Shown: positions 44,801-50,129, numbered from the stretch's first letter. The stretch is 62,330 nt of DNA from Ignavibacteriota bacterium (GCA_022616555.1 JAKEEG010000066.1:65702-128031); one strand, 5' to 3'. Translations and numbers: made by a program. The notes: generated from the letters alone by a model not told the origin.

Positions 44801-44878
44801 CTCTCGAGCGGTATGTACTTTGCCAGGATCGAATGGAATAGAAAACAGATTATTAAGAAGATGCTGCTCATAAAATAA
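26861..44878 (+). CDS. Giant multidomain T9SS-secreted surface protein (about 6005 residues)
   Basis: Begins with a signal peptide (MMKRSTTALVLLTLFVVSASYAQ); ATG 26861 has a G-run 4-8 bases upstream and is preferred over the frame start at 26816. Approximate domain order by residue: TIG 23-110, FG-GAP/VCBS propeller 113-500 (DLDGDGKPD calcium loops), five invasin-like Ig domains 510-1036; TIG 1036, propeller to 1497, six Ig domains to 2136; TIG 2136, propeller to 2583, two Ig domains to 2793; TIG 2793, propeller to 3230, one ASH-like domain to 3330; TIG 3333, propeller to 3776. Then one FnIII, a LamG-like domain (3883-4086), nineteen more FnIII repeats to about 5903, and a T9SS sorting domain (FALSQNYPNPFNPSTKIEF...). 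The frame is intact for 18 kb. It is probably a calcium-stabilised adhesin or matrix protein; ligand and catalytic activity are unknown. It follows a sensor operon with a 31-bp gap. Confidence 0.93.
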   Translation: MMKRSTTALVLLTLFVVSASYAQSPVPIVTGYSAPFGGKPGTQFDISGGNFSSTLSDNKVFVGGMRAPVNTSSVGSISSTVPFGTRYGPIKVSTLFNKTGWSELPFVPTFTGGDLDATSFAAKLDITHNVKVGAINIGDLDGDGKPDLVVGNYDGFVVNPAVNVFPEYFVSVYRNLGSGGSAVTFEPRLNFTAGAGITRVYLEDMTGDGKLDIITVNELEPNAPVSILVNTSVPNSLSFSAPIHFNANISNVSPVIKVTDVVIGDVDKDGFLDMCFLYNVQYLRIYKNSENFSWSMAFQDPANPSQAEITGLPTGAVFMDLNSDGKQEILVSRQLSVEPVRILQNNSTPGTVALAATTPLAYAGIQPEYLYKGDFDRDGRVDLLVTEGVTGSMYFYRRNTSAFGFDPPVAVGSGNERFVDIGDVDGDGKPDIAVRYYDGSYKMRVIRNQSTSGAISFGATVDFAANEGVNMLNIADLNGDAKPEVITQQAFGGSVNKVSIFQGTMLPYSLSNTSVEVSDDTVKSGNTVTVTLQLKDNLGNLVVTATPTVVFSTTAGGTSTGKFSTVTSNGFGTYTATFRGVTAGTPKVITATINGRSITSTPPTVRVIPGDISGLQSVITVSSPIIVKNGITSVTLRVKDANGNNIPTGGKSVSFALGAGTSSGVFSLATDFNNGLYGATFKGLTEGTPTKIAAAIFDTATIWVTTLVPTITVQSNVPSPTTSTITVSPQTIQSGNTATVTMALRNSSGTPLVAGGDTVTFNLTGGGGSTGTFGPIIDNNDGTYTTTLIATIAGPARQIGGTVNGSALTNPGSNSFTVTPGPFSLAGSTVTISPNPVPSGTTSIATFQARDAAGNAIAQTNLTVTFSLQSIETGGGTSTGAFGPVVNNGDGSYTATFKGLVAGTPVRLDVNTAGIIGAGAKNNDKPFVTVIPGTVSLSQSLLTLGQPSISSGLATTIKLQAKDSVGNNHTSGGLNIAFALQAGGTSDGTIGPVTDNGDGTYTATFTATTVGTTRNVSATVDGNLLTSTLPAITVTIGRPTISALSAYSGAPGSSITIDGANFGSTIGENAVFFGTIPATVTVASPTSLTVTVPASAMYGSVSVFNLTSGLVGVSALPFQATFNSGGFIDQTALSAKIDIASGAPTSAIAVGDLDGDGKPDVVASNSGNSSLTLWRNTGSPDTVNFAAPTTIGAGISVESIQLADFDGDGKFDIAAPYGLLMSVFRNTSSPGAISFTTAQNFALRTDLIGGGVTGGVNNLAVADFNGDGKLDVTTIDFFNELGIILLNRSVPGVISFTTNFDFPAGSSLHGVAAGDLDGDGKPELLFSYDTPGTVDIFRNTSAAGSLSFASKINIATGSGSYGMAIEDVDGDGKAELLVANRLSQSVAVLRNTSAIGSLSFAAKQEFAANSGASSIAVGDMDGDGKPDLAVANTNAWSLSLLKNLSSPGAIAFQTHVDFSVGSSIGNVVISDLDRDGNPDLALSRSSVNFFSVFKGIVPGYSPQQSLVTLSDDSVGSAETITAMLQLKDLSGVNLSFAGQTVVFSLQGSGTSTGTFAATVDNGDGTYSAVFTGGVAGTPKDVNATINGTPVTSTLPQVTVKSGAFSPQTSFVHQIFTPGFFVPIAFIQSGSSITVTLQAKDATGNNHTSGGLNVSFYHKGAGTSTGNFSATIDNGNGTYQASFTGIVAGTIDSIGAVINGDTLTTPKAAFMVRHGEASPAHSIVTVLQDTVQAGATAYMNLLALDANGNIVTTGYDRIGFSLGSGTSFGLISYSPFSGGVADYWGNGNYRGTIYGMNAGTPTVVTATLNNAAVTTTLPTITVSSGQISTSKSYTEVSSFLVQSGGTTTVMLNARDTFFNPHTQGDLDVTFALSGVGTSTGTFGPTTYNGNGTYSATFTGGQAGTLSFIVASINGVQVGSLPPYVLVEAGGYSPTLSTLAVLDPVIQAGKSTYMTFQSKDAAGNNLFTGGLNVQMWVDSSGTSEGILGPVYDLQNGYYRVYFEGRTAGTPDTVRVAVNGIELDIALPTIQVIPGAISPGQSQVLVGSSPIRVGETTPVTLIARDDYGNRLTSGGMTVTFALESFPWSGTSNGTFSAVTDSNNGAYTAWFTGTVAGTSRLIATTTNITPLNARPEITVQGSPTIASFSPTTGSAGTTVTITGSNFNSTPTNNIVYFGAAKATITAGTTTSLTVTVPAGATYAPITVADPSKDVANISSAWFAPTFSGGDIFSSSSMHPKQDYAAGANANAIAVADIDGDGKSDLVTSNTGDNTVSVYRSTGSAGVVAFATRIDVASGIAPHAIAVGDFDGDGMQDLAFVNSGESSFSILQNTSTSGSISFAPRVDITTSVNPKALTLGDFDANGVLDVAVGFNTEIQVYRALGSFMFGSPVVLSTTDSLEALASADFNGDSKPEIAAVSPNTNLLTVYQNTSTIGSVSFAGGSGYSTGNLPRAIAVGDLNNDGSLDIVISNASSNTVSYFRNVSSGGSVAFNAKTDVSTGNEPYGLSVGEMNGDGKLDLIVINSADATVSVFQNIGSGSFSLAPAATFTTGNSPVAVAVADLDGDSRFDLATVNSTADSVSILRSRIDQFSLTRSTISLSQSSVVSDSSITITLQAKDINGSNVTTGGATVAFFTSGSGTSTITIGAVTDNNDGTYSASITGVLAGTALSIGASVNGAIVTSQLPAVTVTYGPAVAANAFVQIGSSIGLHEQTTVYLYSADAHGNVVGTGGESVVFSLTGSGTSSGTFGPVTDNGDGSYSATFTATVEGSANGVTATFNGTPIATSIPSVTVTVSPPVINSVSVTSGLAGSSVLISGSGFNPTTSTNDVYFGNAKATVTSASSTSLTVTVPTGTVYGPVTVNANGLTDQSQTFFSKQFVSEDSVIRFDSTNTISTGSTPRGVVAADFNEDGYLDIATVNFGNSDMTIALGNGDGTLASGTTFTTGWTGSIGTNYITAGYLNKDSHVDLAIAVFGDRRVKVFFGNGDGTFPSTVISNDLGLLPLGITSGDLNNDGWQDLVASTPYNSGFGAANAVTPILNFAGSFSGITSSGAGAFPQGLVLGHFNSDGFLDVAVASNNDDGLTVRLGVGNGTFTGGNTYSNGGGYVAAGDFNGDGNLDLVTAKSNLSIHLGNGSGGFTFSNSFASGSSLNQPAVADFNGDGKMDIAVGVGGSFNISVYPGNGDGTFGSAVNVTVESDPLGIAVGDFDANGKPDLAVANSGSSTASVLLNTTTSGAAFTLSTTSLSFGDVALNEPVQNAVYVTNSGITALTISSITSSSAEFTVSPTSDTIAAGFTGQFIIIANPTSTGVKSANIIFTHNQSGSPDTVQVTATGVILPPVISSFTPKFGAPGSSVTIQGSHFGPGVEDNLVYFGGFPAEITSASTSQLEVKVPSGMAYERVLVTSNNKTVGSRDFFTLRFTPSSPGISFSSSLINTGLTANVSNGVAVGDFNNDGELDLVVTGGADNSLSLLISNGDGGFDTPTILAMNATANKVATADIDADGWVDIIASSGDSIAVFHGVGEGGFDTPTMTFAGTSVSNIAVADFNGDAILDVAVVSTGENKVAVLPGNGDGTFGSRTLLNSGYQVRDVVAADFNNDGKMDVAVTNGAPGVSSRSPSIFLGNGDGTFGSTIDHSLVFVFGPAYKIVAGDFNGDGSMDLAEMVSDFLSIITIYTGNGNGTTFLQTYQIVTVSSISLAAADFNGDSYLDLVTVHNDAGGGAVSVILGQGNGFFNAPVSFGSVTGGQHLVTGDFNGDDKADIVTANATATSGNTANLFLNNIILPSGAPTLVSPAIGATVSLTPTLSWNTVSGASTYNVEVATDASFTTIVFSQSSIASTSVTTSQLSGNTVHYWRITPVGNSGAVGTVSLTRNFTTGLNIPTLVATGSGTALSFNGFSQYVSIPDNPSLRLTNNFTLEAWVYPTGSGNLTIIDKGFYNYLFSIRSNGENGLGFFTINTGWVYSGGTMPLNQWSHVAVVVQFGTNGVKFYLNGTLFGSGTLPGAIASDNTEVNIGRQAPGHCDCNLFNGHMDEVRIWGVARTASEIAESYNQELNSTNGLLAHYKFDEGAGATVSDASGNGNTGTLINGLTWVTSGATIQAVEPTTLTLKWNTVTNADSYGLQVSTDTSFATTIVNQQNIGTTSYTVSGLSTSTTYYWRVNAAKPNDTTAYSTASNFVTIPSPPSSAPSLLFPLDAAFNQSLNLTFTWGSISGATMYRVQVATDSLFNSIIVDQSEVGDTSYSPSGLLNSTLYYWRLSAGSEGGYGLFSLAQSFTTVPAALAAPSLSAPLAGATNQPTAFTISWNTLSGASHYGLQIATDSVFSSIVVNQDSISGASTSVSGLSTNTAYYWRVRGINIAGYGDFSTVRQFETITVIPNVPMPVSPFVSATDVSLSLTLSWNAVSGASSYSLQVSTDSLFLSTLIDQQGIIDTTFALQSLSADSKYFWRVLATNAGGMSAYSAARSFTTLPSTHAAPLLASPNDGVINQSTNAMLTWNSVSGALSYHLEFSDDNTFTTVQLDSAGLADTSFALNGLDANTTYFWRVSATNNAGEGSNSVIRSFTTLPEPPAAPLLALPADGSIDLATDIILTWNTILLVTSYRLQLSDDSTFATSLIDENALADTTYDTSGLSLGTTYFWRVSATNAGGTGVFSPVRSFATLPVVPSSPVLATPLDLSIDQALSLALTWSAILGADSYHVQVATDSAFSALTSDQAGISGTELALSGLSTSTVYYWRVNATNTGGTGAFSTVRKFTTLPPVSATPTLTTPLNGGVDIALNPTLSWNPCIDALSYQLQVSTDSAFSTTVFDQSGIAATSQSLSGLSPATVYYWRVNAANAAGTSPFSIYNKFTTAPAIPAVPTLVSPADAVTNQPRTITLNWDVSLGAASYRIQISTDNSFTTTLVDTSGMTGTAYTAFNLAANTTYYWRVSATNLGGESSLSSARQFSTVPSVPSAPLLSFPSNSASNMPTSLLLTWNSVSGADSYHLQVAGEPSFASLLVDTTGLTATLFLLEDLEPDSTYYWRVTAENLGGSSNVSSSRLFSTAALPPTSPVLALPLDDALDQPLTLMLLWNPIAEAETYRVQFGTDVTFTTPLIDSTGIDSTLLTLSNLDRSTTYYWRVSAVNNTGTSIYSDIASFVTIPPVPGAPTLSLPLNEAVDVSTSLVLSWGEILDATSYRLQLASDSLFTALITDQTSVLETEYSVNSLSSNTVYYWRVSALNAGGEGAFSAVSKFTTAPPLPEAPALLAPANSTTELPIHLAVEWDSVAWADVYKLQVATDASFTSLVVDRDSLVTTTDSLIGLAYNTTYYWRARAQNVTGASSYSDVFVFSTGQAFVGMPELTSPVDSAGGLPTSVTLSWNPADSATFYHLQVASDANFVTVVVDKDSISNTSYNVAGLANATTYWWRVQGKNPDGASAYSNARNFTTQVAIPVAPVLISPANAAANRPKALTFTWNAVPDAQIYRLQVSLDSLFSSIVVDHDSLSLTSDSISTLAYNTTYYWRVRAENTTGASPYSAAYRFTTGAAFVGIPQLQSPADGATDLSTSLMLSWNAADSATFYQLQVATDSNFTALVVSQDSIVATSHQVADLANSTTYWWRVQGKTTGGVSDFSTVRSFTTIMAMPGTPALTAPVNNAINQPTALVLTWDDAQNAQTYRLQVSLDSLFSSFEVDHDSLTVTSDSVSGLAHKTRYYWRVSAGNIAGVSPYSSVNSFTTIVAVPSAPTLALPMNNATNQDTTLSFTWSSVPDAETYRLQVSYDSLFSLIVIDNDSLIATVDTLTGLANNTTYYWRVSATNVAGEGLFSAVYRFTTIVTVPAAPTLVSPDNNATNQPTTLTLSWNAAAGAERYRLQVALDSVFSTTLVNVDTVQSTSFMLADLELATRYHWRVSAVNVAGESPFSEARSFITTLTTSVEVIADGVPLVFALSQNYPNPFNPSTKIEFSLPEAGRVSLRIYDIMGRVVSELYNGEAEPGKRYRATFDGAGLSSGMYFARIEWNRKQIIKKMLLIK
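38510..39120 (+). other. LamG-like (concanavalin fold) domain within the giant protein
   Basis: ALSFNGFSQYVSIPDNPSLR, then FTLEAWVYPTGSG, WSHVAVVVQFGTNGVKFYLNG and HMDEVRIWGVARTASEI are hallmarks of LamGL sugar- or protein-binding domains. It is the only such domain in the protein, placed between the first and second FnIII repeats, and is the best candidate for a specific ligand-binding site. Confidence 0.8.
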
Positions 44879-44915
44879 TCAGTTTTTTAGGTAGTAGTTA
44901 CTCAGCGAAGACACA

Positions 44916-44941
44916 AAAGCCCTTGAGGAATCAAGGGCTTT
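44916..44941 (+). terminator. Terminator after the giant gene
   Basis: AAAGCCCTTGA pairs perfectly with TCAAGGGCTTT around GGAA, an 11-bp stem, 37 bases after the stop codon. The following U-tract is short, so efficiency is uncertain. Confidence 0.65.
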
Positions 44942-45089
44942 GCATTGTAAACTACAAAACAGGGTTCCCTAATATTCTACAGATTATTTATCATCCGCAT
45001 GTGCTGTCTGCTTATGCTTGATTAACACTCAAATAGTGATTACAATTCGGCGTATTCACAGTTCCTTATATTGAGAGGAGCCAAAAAAA

Positions 45090-45959
45090 ATGTCGCGTAT
45101 TGTTCGAGGGGGACTCATCCAGTGCACGCTTGCCGCATCGACGGAACAACCGATCGAAAAAATTAAACAGGTGATGATCGACAAACATGTCGCCTATATT
45201 GAAGAAGCGGGGAAGAAAGGCGTGCAAATTCTCTGCATGCAGGAGCTTTTCTATGGCCCGTATTTCTGCGCAGAACAAAAAACCAAGTGGTATGCAATGG
45301 TGGAAAAAATTCCCGACGGCCCCACCATCAAGCTCATGCAAGGCCTGGCAAAAAAGTACAGCATGGTGATCGTTGTTCCCATTTACGAAGAAGAAATCAC
45401 GGGTGTGTATTACAATACCGCCGCAGTGATTGATGCGGACGGAACGTATCTCGGAAAATATCGCAAGCATCATATTCCACAGGTGGACCCGGGATTTTGG
45501 GAAAAATTTTATTTCCGCCCGGGCAACACCGGCTATCCGGTGTTCAACACGCGCTATGCGACTATCGGCGTGTATATTTGTTACGACAGACATTTCCCTG
45601 AGGGCGCACGTGTGCTCGGTCTGCGCGGCGCAGAGATTGTGTTTAATCCATCAGCAACTGTCGCGGGATTATCGGAATATCTCTGGGAGCTTGAACAGCC
45701 GGCTCATGCCGTCGCGAACGGGTATTTCGTCGGTGCGATTAATCGAGTTGGGATGGAACCTCCATGGAACATCGGCGAGTTCTACGGCAAAAGTTACTTC
45801 TGCACGCCACGCGGAAAAATTGTTGCGCAAGCAAGCCGCAACAAAGACGAACTCGTTGTCGCAGATTTAGACCTCGATATGATTAAAGAAGTCCGGCAAG
45901 TCTGGCAGTTTTTCAGAGATAGACGTCCGGAGTCGTATAAAGAACTCGTGGAAGGCTAA
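45090..45959 (+). CDS. Beta-ureidopropionase / N-carbamoyl amidase (nitrilase superfamily)
   Basis: Hydrolyses N-carbamoyl-beta-alanine to beta-alanine, CO2 and ammonia, the last step of reductive uracil breakdown. 289 residues with the nitrilase triad E52 (MQELFYGPYF), K126 (KYRKHHIP) and C164 (VYICYDRHFPE). By sequence alone it could also be N-carbamoylputrescine amidase, but it is the first gene of an operon with PreT, PreA and dihydropyrimidinase, which settles the role. A GAGGAG Shine-Dalgarno lies upstream. The stop overlaps the next start as TAATG. Confidence 0.85.
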   Translation: MSRIVRGGLIQCTLAASTEQPIEKIKQVMIDKHVAYIEEAGKKGVQILCMQELFYGPYFCAEQKTKWYAMVEKIPDGPTIKLMQGLAKKYSMVIVVPIYEEEITGVYYNTAAVIDADGTYLGKYRKHHIPQVDPGFWEKFYFRPGNTGYPVFNTRYATIGVYICYDRHFPEGARVLGLRGAEIVFNPSATVAGLSEYLWELEQPAHAVANGYFVGAINRVGMEPPWNIGEFYGKSYFCTPRGKIVAQASRNKDELVVADLDLDMIKEVRQVWQFFRDRRPESYKELVEG

Positions 45960-47308
45960 TGAATAACCCCGCTCCCAAACTCAGTCCTGAGCAGTACGAG
46001 CAAAACTTTGCGGAGCTTCACCCTCCCTTTACGCCAAACTCCGCGGTGGCGGAGGCGAACAGGTGTTTGTACTGTTTCGACTCTCCCTGCATGAAGGCCT
46101 GTCCCACCCACATCGATATTTCCACGTTTATCAAAAAAATTGCAACCGGTAATCTAAAAGGTTCTGCGAAAACGATTTTCGAATCGAACTGGGTTGCTCT
46201 CACCTGCGCGAAAGCGTGTCCTGTTGATGTGCTCTGCGAGGGCGCCTGTGTGTACAACGAACGCGGCGAGGAGCCGATTCAAATCGGGCGATTGCAGCGG
46301 TTTGCGATCGATACGTACTTTGAGCGTGGAATGCCGCAGCTGTTTACCCCCGCACCGAAGAACGGAAAGTCGGTAGGAATTATCGGCGCGGGACCCGCCG
46401 GGCTTGCATGCGGAGCCGAACTTGCACTGATGGGATATGAAGTTGTCATTTACGAAGGGAAACCCAAACCGGGTGGACTTGATACTTGGGGTATAGCACC
46501 ATATAAGATGACACAGCAGGACAGCTTGAATGAGGTAAAGCTCATCGAAAGTTTTGGTGTGAAGATTAAAACCGGGGTCAAAATCGGACATGATATTTCC
46601 ATCGAAGCTCTATCAAAAAACCACGATGCGGTATTTATTGGCGTTGGGTTGGCAGTGCCGGCGGCATTGCGGATTCCCGGCGAGGAGTTAGACGGCGTAT
46701 TCAACGCGCTCGAATTTATCGAACGGGTGACAACCCGGAAGTGGAAGTCGGTTGACGTCGGGAAGCGTGTCGCCGTCGTAGGCGCCGGCAATACGGCTAT
46801 AGACGCGGTGACAGAAGCGAAACGACTCGGTGCTGAGCAGGTGATGATTTTGTATCGCCGCAGCCGCGGGGAAATGAGCGCTTACGACTTTGAGTACGAG
46901 CTGGCGAAAAGCGACGGCGTCGTATTCCATTTTCAAACCGCGCCGAAGCGGATCGTTGGAACGAAGCATGTTGAAGCCATAGAATGCGTGAAAATGCAGC
47001 TCGGCAAACCTGATGGCAAAGGCAAGCGGCCGGCAGAGCCGGTGCCCGGCTCGGAGTTTCAAATCCCGGTCGATATGGTTATACTCTCCGTCGGTCAACA
47101 AACCGACCAAACGTTCTTGTCACAGATTCCTAATTTACAAATTCAGAATGGCAGAGTAGTTGTGAATCACGAAACATTTCAAACATCGAACGAGAAATTC
47201 TTTGCGGGCGGCGATTGCATCAATGGCGGCAAGGAAGTGGTGAATGCCGCCGCGGACGGCAAACGTGCCGCCCATGGCATCGACAAGTACATCACGAGTC
47301 GTAGATAG
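45959..47308 (+). CDS. preT: NAD-dependent dihydropyrimidine dehydrogenase subunit PreT
   Basis: Flavoprotein subunit that takes electrons from NAD(P)H and passes them to PreA for reduction of uracil or thymine. 449 residues: an N-terminal alpha-helical Fe-S domain with CLYCFDSPCMKACP and CAKACPVDVLCEGAC, then FAD-binding GIIGAGPAGLACGAEL and a second nucleotide-binding Rossmann motif VAVVGAGNTAIDAV, ending in the GGDCINGGKEVVNAAADGKRAA block typical of glutamate-synthase small-subunit-like reductases. The start codon overlaps the preceding stop by one base. It acts in the cytoplasm as a complex with PreA. Confidence 0.9.
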   Translation: MNNPAPKLSPEQYEQNFAELHPPFTPNSAVAEANRCLYCFDSPCMKACPTHIDISTFIKKIATGNLKGSAKTIFESNWVALTCAKACPVDVLCEGACVYNERGEEPIQIGRLQRFAIDTYFERGMPQLFTPAPKNGKSVGIIGAGPAGLACGAELALMGYEVVIYEGKPKPGGLDTWGIAPYKMTQQDSLNEVKLIESFGVKIKTGVKIGHDISIEALSKNHDAVFIGVGLAVPAALRIPGEELDGVFNALEFIERVTTRKWKSVDVGKRVAVVGAGNTAIDAVTEAKRLGAEQVMILYRRSRGEMSAYDFEYELAKSDGVVFHFQTAPKRIVGTKHVEAIECVKMQLGKPDGKGKRPAEPVPGSEFQIPVDMVILSVGQQTDQTFLSQIPNLQIQNGRVVVNHETFQTSNEKFFAGGDCINGGKEVVNAAADGKRAAHGIDKYITSRR

Positions 47309-47319
47309 CGGGAGCAAAC

Positions 47320-48654
47320 ATGGTTGACCTTAGCATAAATTGTGGCGGTATCAAGTCCCCGAATCCATTCTGGCTTGCCTCAGCGCCACCGTCGAACTCT
47401 GCATACCAAGTGTGCAAGGCGTTTGAAGCAGGGTGGGGTGGTGCTGTGTGGAAAACCATCGGCGAGCCGGTGATGAATGTCGTCAACCGTTACGGTTCAG
47501 TTGATTACAATGGTCAAAAGATTCTCGGCTTGAATAATATCGAGTTGATTAGCGACCGTCCGATTGAAGTCAATCTCAAAGAAATTGCTGAGACAAAAAA
47601 ACTCTGGCCCGATCGCGCAGTCATCGCTTCATTGATGGTGGAATCGAAACGCGAAACTTGGCATGACATCGTGAAGCGCACGATCGATACGGGATGTGAC
47701 GGTATCGAGCTAAACTACGGTTGTCCGCATGGTATGAGCGAACGGGGGATGGGGTCGGCTGTCGGGCAGGTCCCTGAATACTGCGCGATGATTACCGAGT
47801 GGGTAACGGAAGTGTCAACGATTCCTGTGCTCGTGAAGCTCACGCCCAACGTGACCGATATTCGGTATCCTGGCCGTGCGGCGAAGAAGGGCAAGGCGAG
47901 CGGCATCTCGCTTATCAATACCCTCAACACCGTGATGGGGGTCGATCTTGACACGTTCGAGCTTAAACCGTCCGTGGATGGGAGGGGAGGGCATGGAGGA
48001 TATGCCGGCCCAGCCGTCAAGCCTATCGCGTTGCACATGGTATCGCAAGTTGCGATCGACCCGGAGATCCAATTGCCGATTTCCGCCATGGGTGGTGTTT
48101 CAACCTGGCGCGACGCGCTGGAATTTATTTTGCTCGGTGCCACAAGTGTTCAAGTATGCACTGCCCTCATGCATTATGGGTTTCGCGTTGTGGATGACTT
48201 GCTCGAAGGCCTCAGCAACTGGATGGAGGAGAAGGGCTTCAAGAATCTTAACGAAGTGCGCGGCAAGTCGTTGGTGCGCATTGCAGACTTTGGTGACCTT
48301 AATTTACTCTACAAAACCACCGCGCGCATTAATGAATCGGTTTGCATCCAGTGCAATCTTTGCCACATTGCCTGTGAAGACGGCGCGCACCAGTGCATCG
48401 ACATCCTTCCGAAGGAAAAACAGCTTAACGGTAAAACGCTTACCATCAATCAACCAAAGGTTCGCGAAGAAGATTGCGTCGGCTGCCGCCTTTGCTTCAT
48501 CGTTTGCCCCGTCGAGGGGTGCATTTCCATGGTACGCAAGGACGACGGCAAGGAAGCGATCACCTGGAACGAGTTGATGAAACAGTTGCCCCAGCCTCTC
48601 ACGTGGGAGGCATTACGACAATTCCAGCACAAGCACGGAATTGAAATCCATTAA
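47320..48654 (+). CDS. preA: Dihydropyrimidine dehydrogenase subunit PreA
   Basis: Catalytic subunit reducing uracil/thymine to the dihydro forms. 444 residues: an FMN-binding TIM barrel (about 1-315) with PNPFWLASAPPSNS, NYGCPHGMSERGMGSAVGQ and AMGGVSTWRDALEFILLGA, followed by a two-cluster ferredoxin tail, CIQCNLCHIACEDGAHQC (from C342) and CVGCRLCFIVCPVEGC (from C386). The position of the mammalian catalytic cysteine (in GLACGQ) is valine here, as in bacterial PreA/PydA proteins. GGGAG precedes ATG 47320; the gap to preT is 11 bp. Confidence 0.92.
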   Translation: MVDLSINCGGIKSPNPFWLASAPPSNSAYQVCKAFEAGWGGAVWKTIGEPVMNVVNRYGSVDYNGQKILGLNNIELISDRPIEVNLKEIAETKKLWPDRAVIASLMVESKRETWHDIVKRTIDTGCDGIELNYGCPHGMSERGMGSAVGQVPEYCAMITEWVTEVSTIPVLVKLTPNVTDIRYPGRAAKKGKASGISLINTLNTVMGVDLDTFELKPSVDGRGGHGGYAGPAVKPIALHMVSQVAIDPEIQLPISAMGGVSTWRDALEFILLGATSVQVCTALMHYGFRVVDDLLEGLSNWMEEKGFKNLNEVRGKSLVRIADFGDLNLLYKTTARINESVCIQCNLCHIACEDGAHQCIDILPKEKQLNGKTLTINQPKVREEDCVGCRLCFIVCPVEGCISMVRKDDGKEAITWNELMKQLPQPLTWEALRQFQHKHGIEIH

Positions 48655-48692
48655 GTACAAGTCATTTCAGAATTCCATTATCAGGGTGTACT

Positions 48693-50099
48693 ATGTCCAC
48701 ACTCATTAAAAATGGCAGGATTATCACATCCGAGCAGGATTACGTTGCCGATATGTATATCGAGAGCGAAACGATTACGACCATCGGCAAGGATTTAAAA
48801 GCACAGGCGGATAAAATCATCGACGCATCGGGTAAGTACGTCATCCCCGGCGGCATCGACGTCCACACGCATATGGATTTGCCGTTTGGCGGAACGTCCT
48901 CGTCGGATGATTTTGAGACCGGGACGGTTGCGGCCGCGCATGGCGGCACGACGTGCATCGTCGATTTCGCAGTGCAGTCGCGGGGCACGACCATGCGCAA
49001 CGCGCTCGACACATGGCTGCGGAAATCCGAGGGTAAATCTGTCATCGATTACGGCTTCCACATGATTTTGACCGAACTGCCCGATGACTGGCTTCCGGAA
49101 ATGGACGCCCTCGTAAAGCATGAAGGCGTGACGAGCTTCAAGCTGTTTACGGCGTATCCCGGCGTGTTCATGGTTGATGACGCGACCATTTACAAGGCAA
49201 TGAAACGCACCGCGGATAACGGCGGGTTGATTTGCATGCATGCCGAAAACGGCGGTGTCATCGACTTGCTTGTGAAGCGTCTGCTTTCCGAAGGGAAGAC
49301 CGGACCAAATGGCCACGCGCTTTCGCGTCCTGCGACGGCGGAGCAGGAAGCGACGCACCGCGTTATCGCCCTCAGCGAAATGGCAGGTGTGCCGGTCTAT
49401 GTTGTTCACGTGTCGTCGCACAAGGCGATGGAGCAAATTCGCGAAGCACGGGACCGCGGCTTGCCGGCGTACGGCGAGACGTGTCCGCAATATCTTTTCC
49501 TCGCGTATGAAGACTATGCCGACGGAAGCTTCGACGGCGCAAAATATATTTGCTCGCCGCCGATACGAGAGCGCGCCAACCAGGAATTCCTCTGGAAAGC
49601 CCTCAAGGCGGACGACCTTCAGGCTGTTTCCACCGACCATTGTCCCTTTTGCATGAAAGAAGGTTTCAAAGGCTTGCCCAAGCAGAAGGAGTTGGGCATC
49701 GGGGACTTCAGCAAAATTCCAAACGGTTTGCCAGGAGTGGAAAACCGTCTGCACTTGCTGTACGAAGGCGGCGTTGTGAAGCGCGGTTGGAGCATGAACA
49801 GATTCGTGCAGCTTGTTTCGACAGCGCCGGCGAAGTTGATGGGGCTGTATCCCCGCAAGGGAACAATCGCCGTCGGCAGCGACGCGGATATTGTTGTGTG
49901 GGACTCGAAACGCCCGCACACGATTAGCGCAAAGACGCATTTCATGCGTGTAGATTATAATCCGTATGAGCAAATGACCGTCAGCGGCTCGCCTGCCTAT
50001 GTGTTTTCACGCGGCAAGCTGATCTTCGAGGGAGATAAATTCCTCGGCAAGCTTGGCGACGGCAAGTTCGTGAGACGCGGGCAATATAACTTAATTTAG
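48693..50099 (+). CDS. hydA: Dihydropyrimidinase
   Basis: Opens the ring of dihydrouracil or dihydrothymine to N-carbamoyl-beta-amino acids. 468 residues, amidohydrolase fold with the full binuclear zinc set: H58 and H60 (DVHTHMDLP), carboxylated K150 (SFKLFTAYPG), H183 (CMHAENG), H239 (VVHVSSH) and D315 (STDHCPF). The length matches D-hydantoinase/dihydropyrimidinase enzymes. It is placed between preA and the transporter gene, consistent with pathway order. No strong Shine-Dalgarno; ATG 48693 follows AGGGTG. Confidence 0.93.
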   Translation: MSTLIKNGRIITSEQDYVADMYIESETITTIGKDLKAQADKIIDASGKYVIPGGIDVHTHMDLPFGGTSSSDDFETGTVAAAHGGTTCIVDFAVQSRGTTMRNALDTWLRKSEGKSVIDYGFHMILTELPDDWLPEMDALVKHEGVTSFKLFTAYPGVFMVDDATIYKAMKRTADNGGLICMHAENGGVIDLLVKRLLSEGKTGPNGHALSRPATAEQEATHRVIALSEMAGVPVYVVHVSSHKAMEQIREARDRGLPAYGETCPQYLFLAYEDYADGSFDGAKYICSPPIRERANQEFLWKALKADDLQAVSTDHCPFCMKEGFKGLPKQKELGIGDFSKIPNGLPGVENRLHLLYEGGVVKRGWSMNRFVQLVSTAPAKLMGLYPRKGTIAVGSDADIVVWDSKRPHTISAKTHFMRVDYNPYEQMTVSGSPAYVFSRGKLIFEGDKFLGKLGDGKFVRRGQYNLI

Positions 50100-50129
50100 A
50101 CGAATGTCCGCACCGCTGCATTTTATCTG

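Noticed and set aside
47740-47775. Missing catalytic cysteine in PreA (GSAVGQ instead of GLACGQ)
   Set aside because: Bacterial PreA/PydA proteins generally have valine here as far as I know, so this is not a defect of this gene.
48795-49973. 392-codon open frame antisense to dihydropyrimidinase
   Set aside because: Composition follows the opposite strand's codon pattern, there is no recognisable motif, and the sense gene has all zinc ligands. It is a shadow frame.
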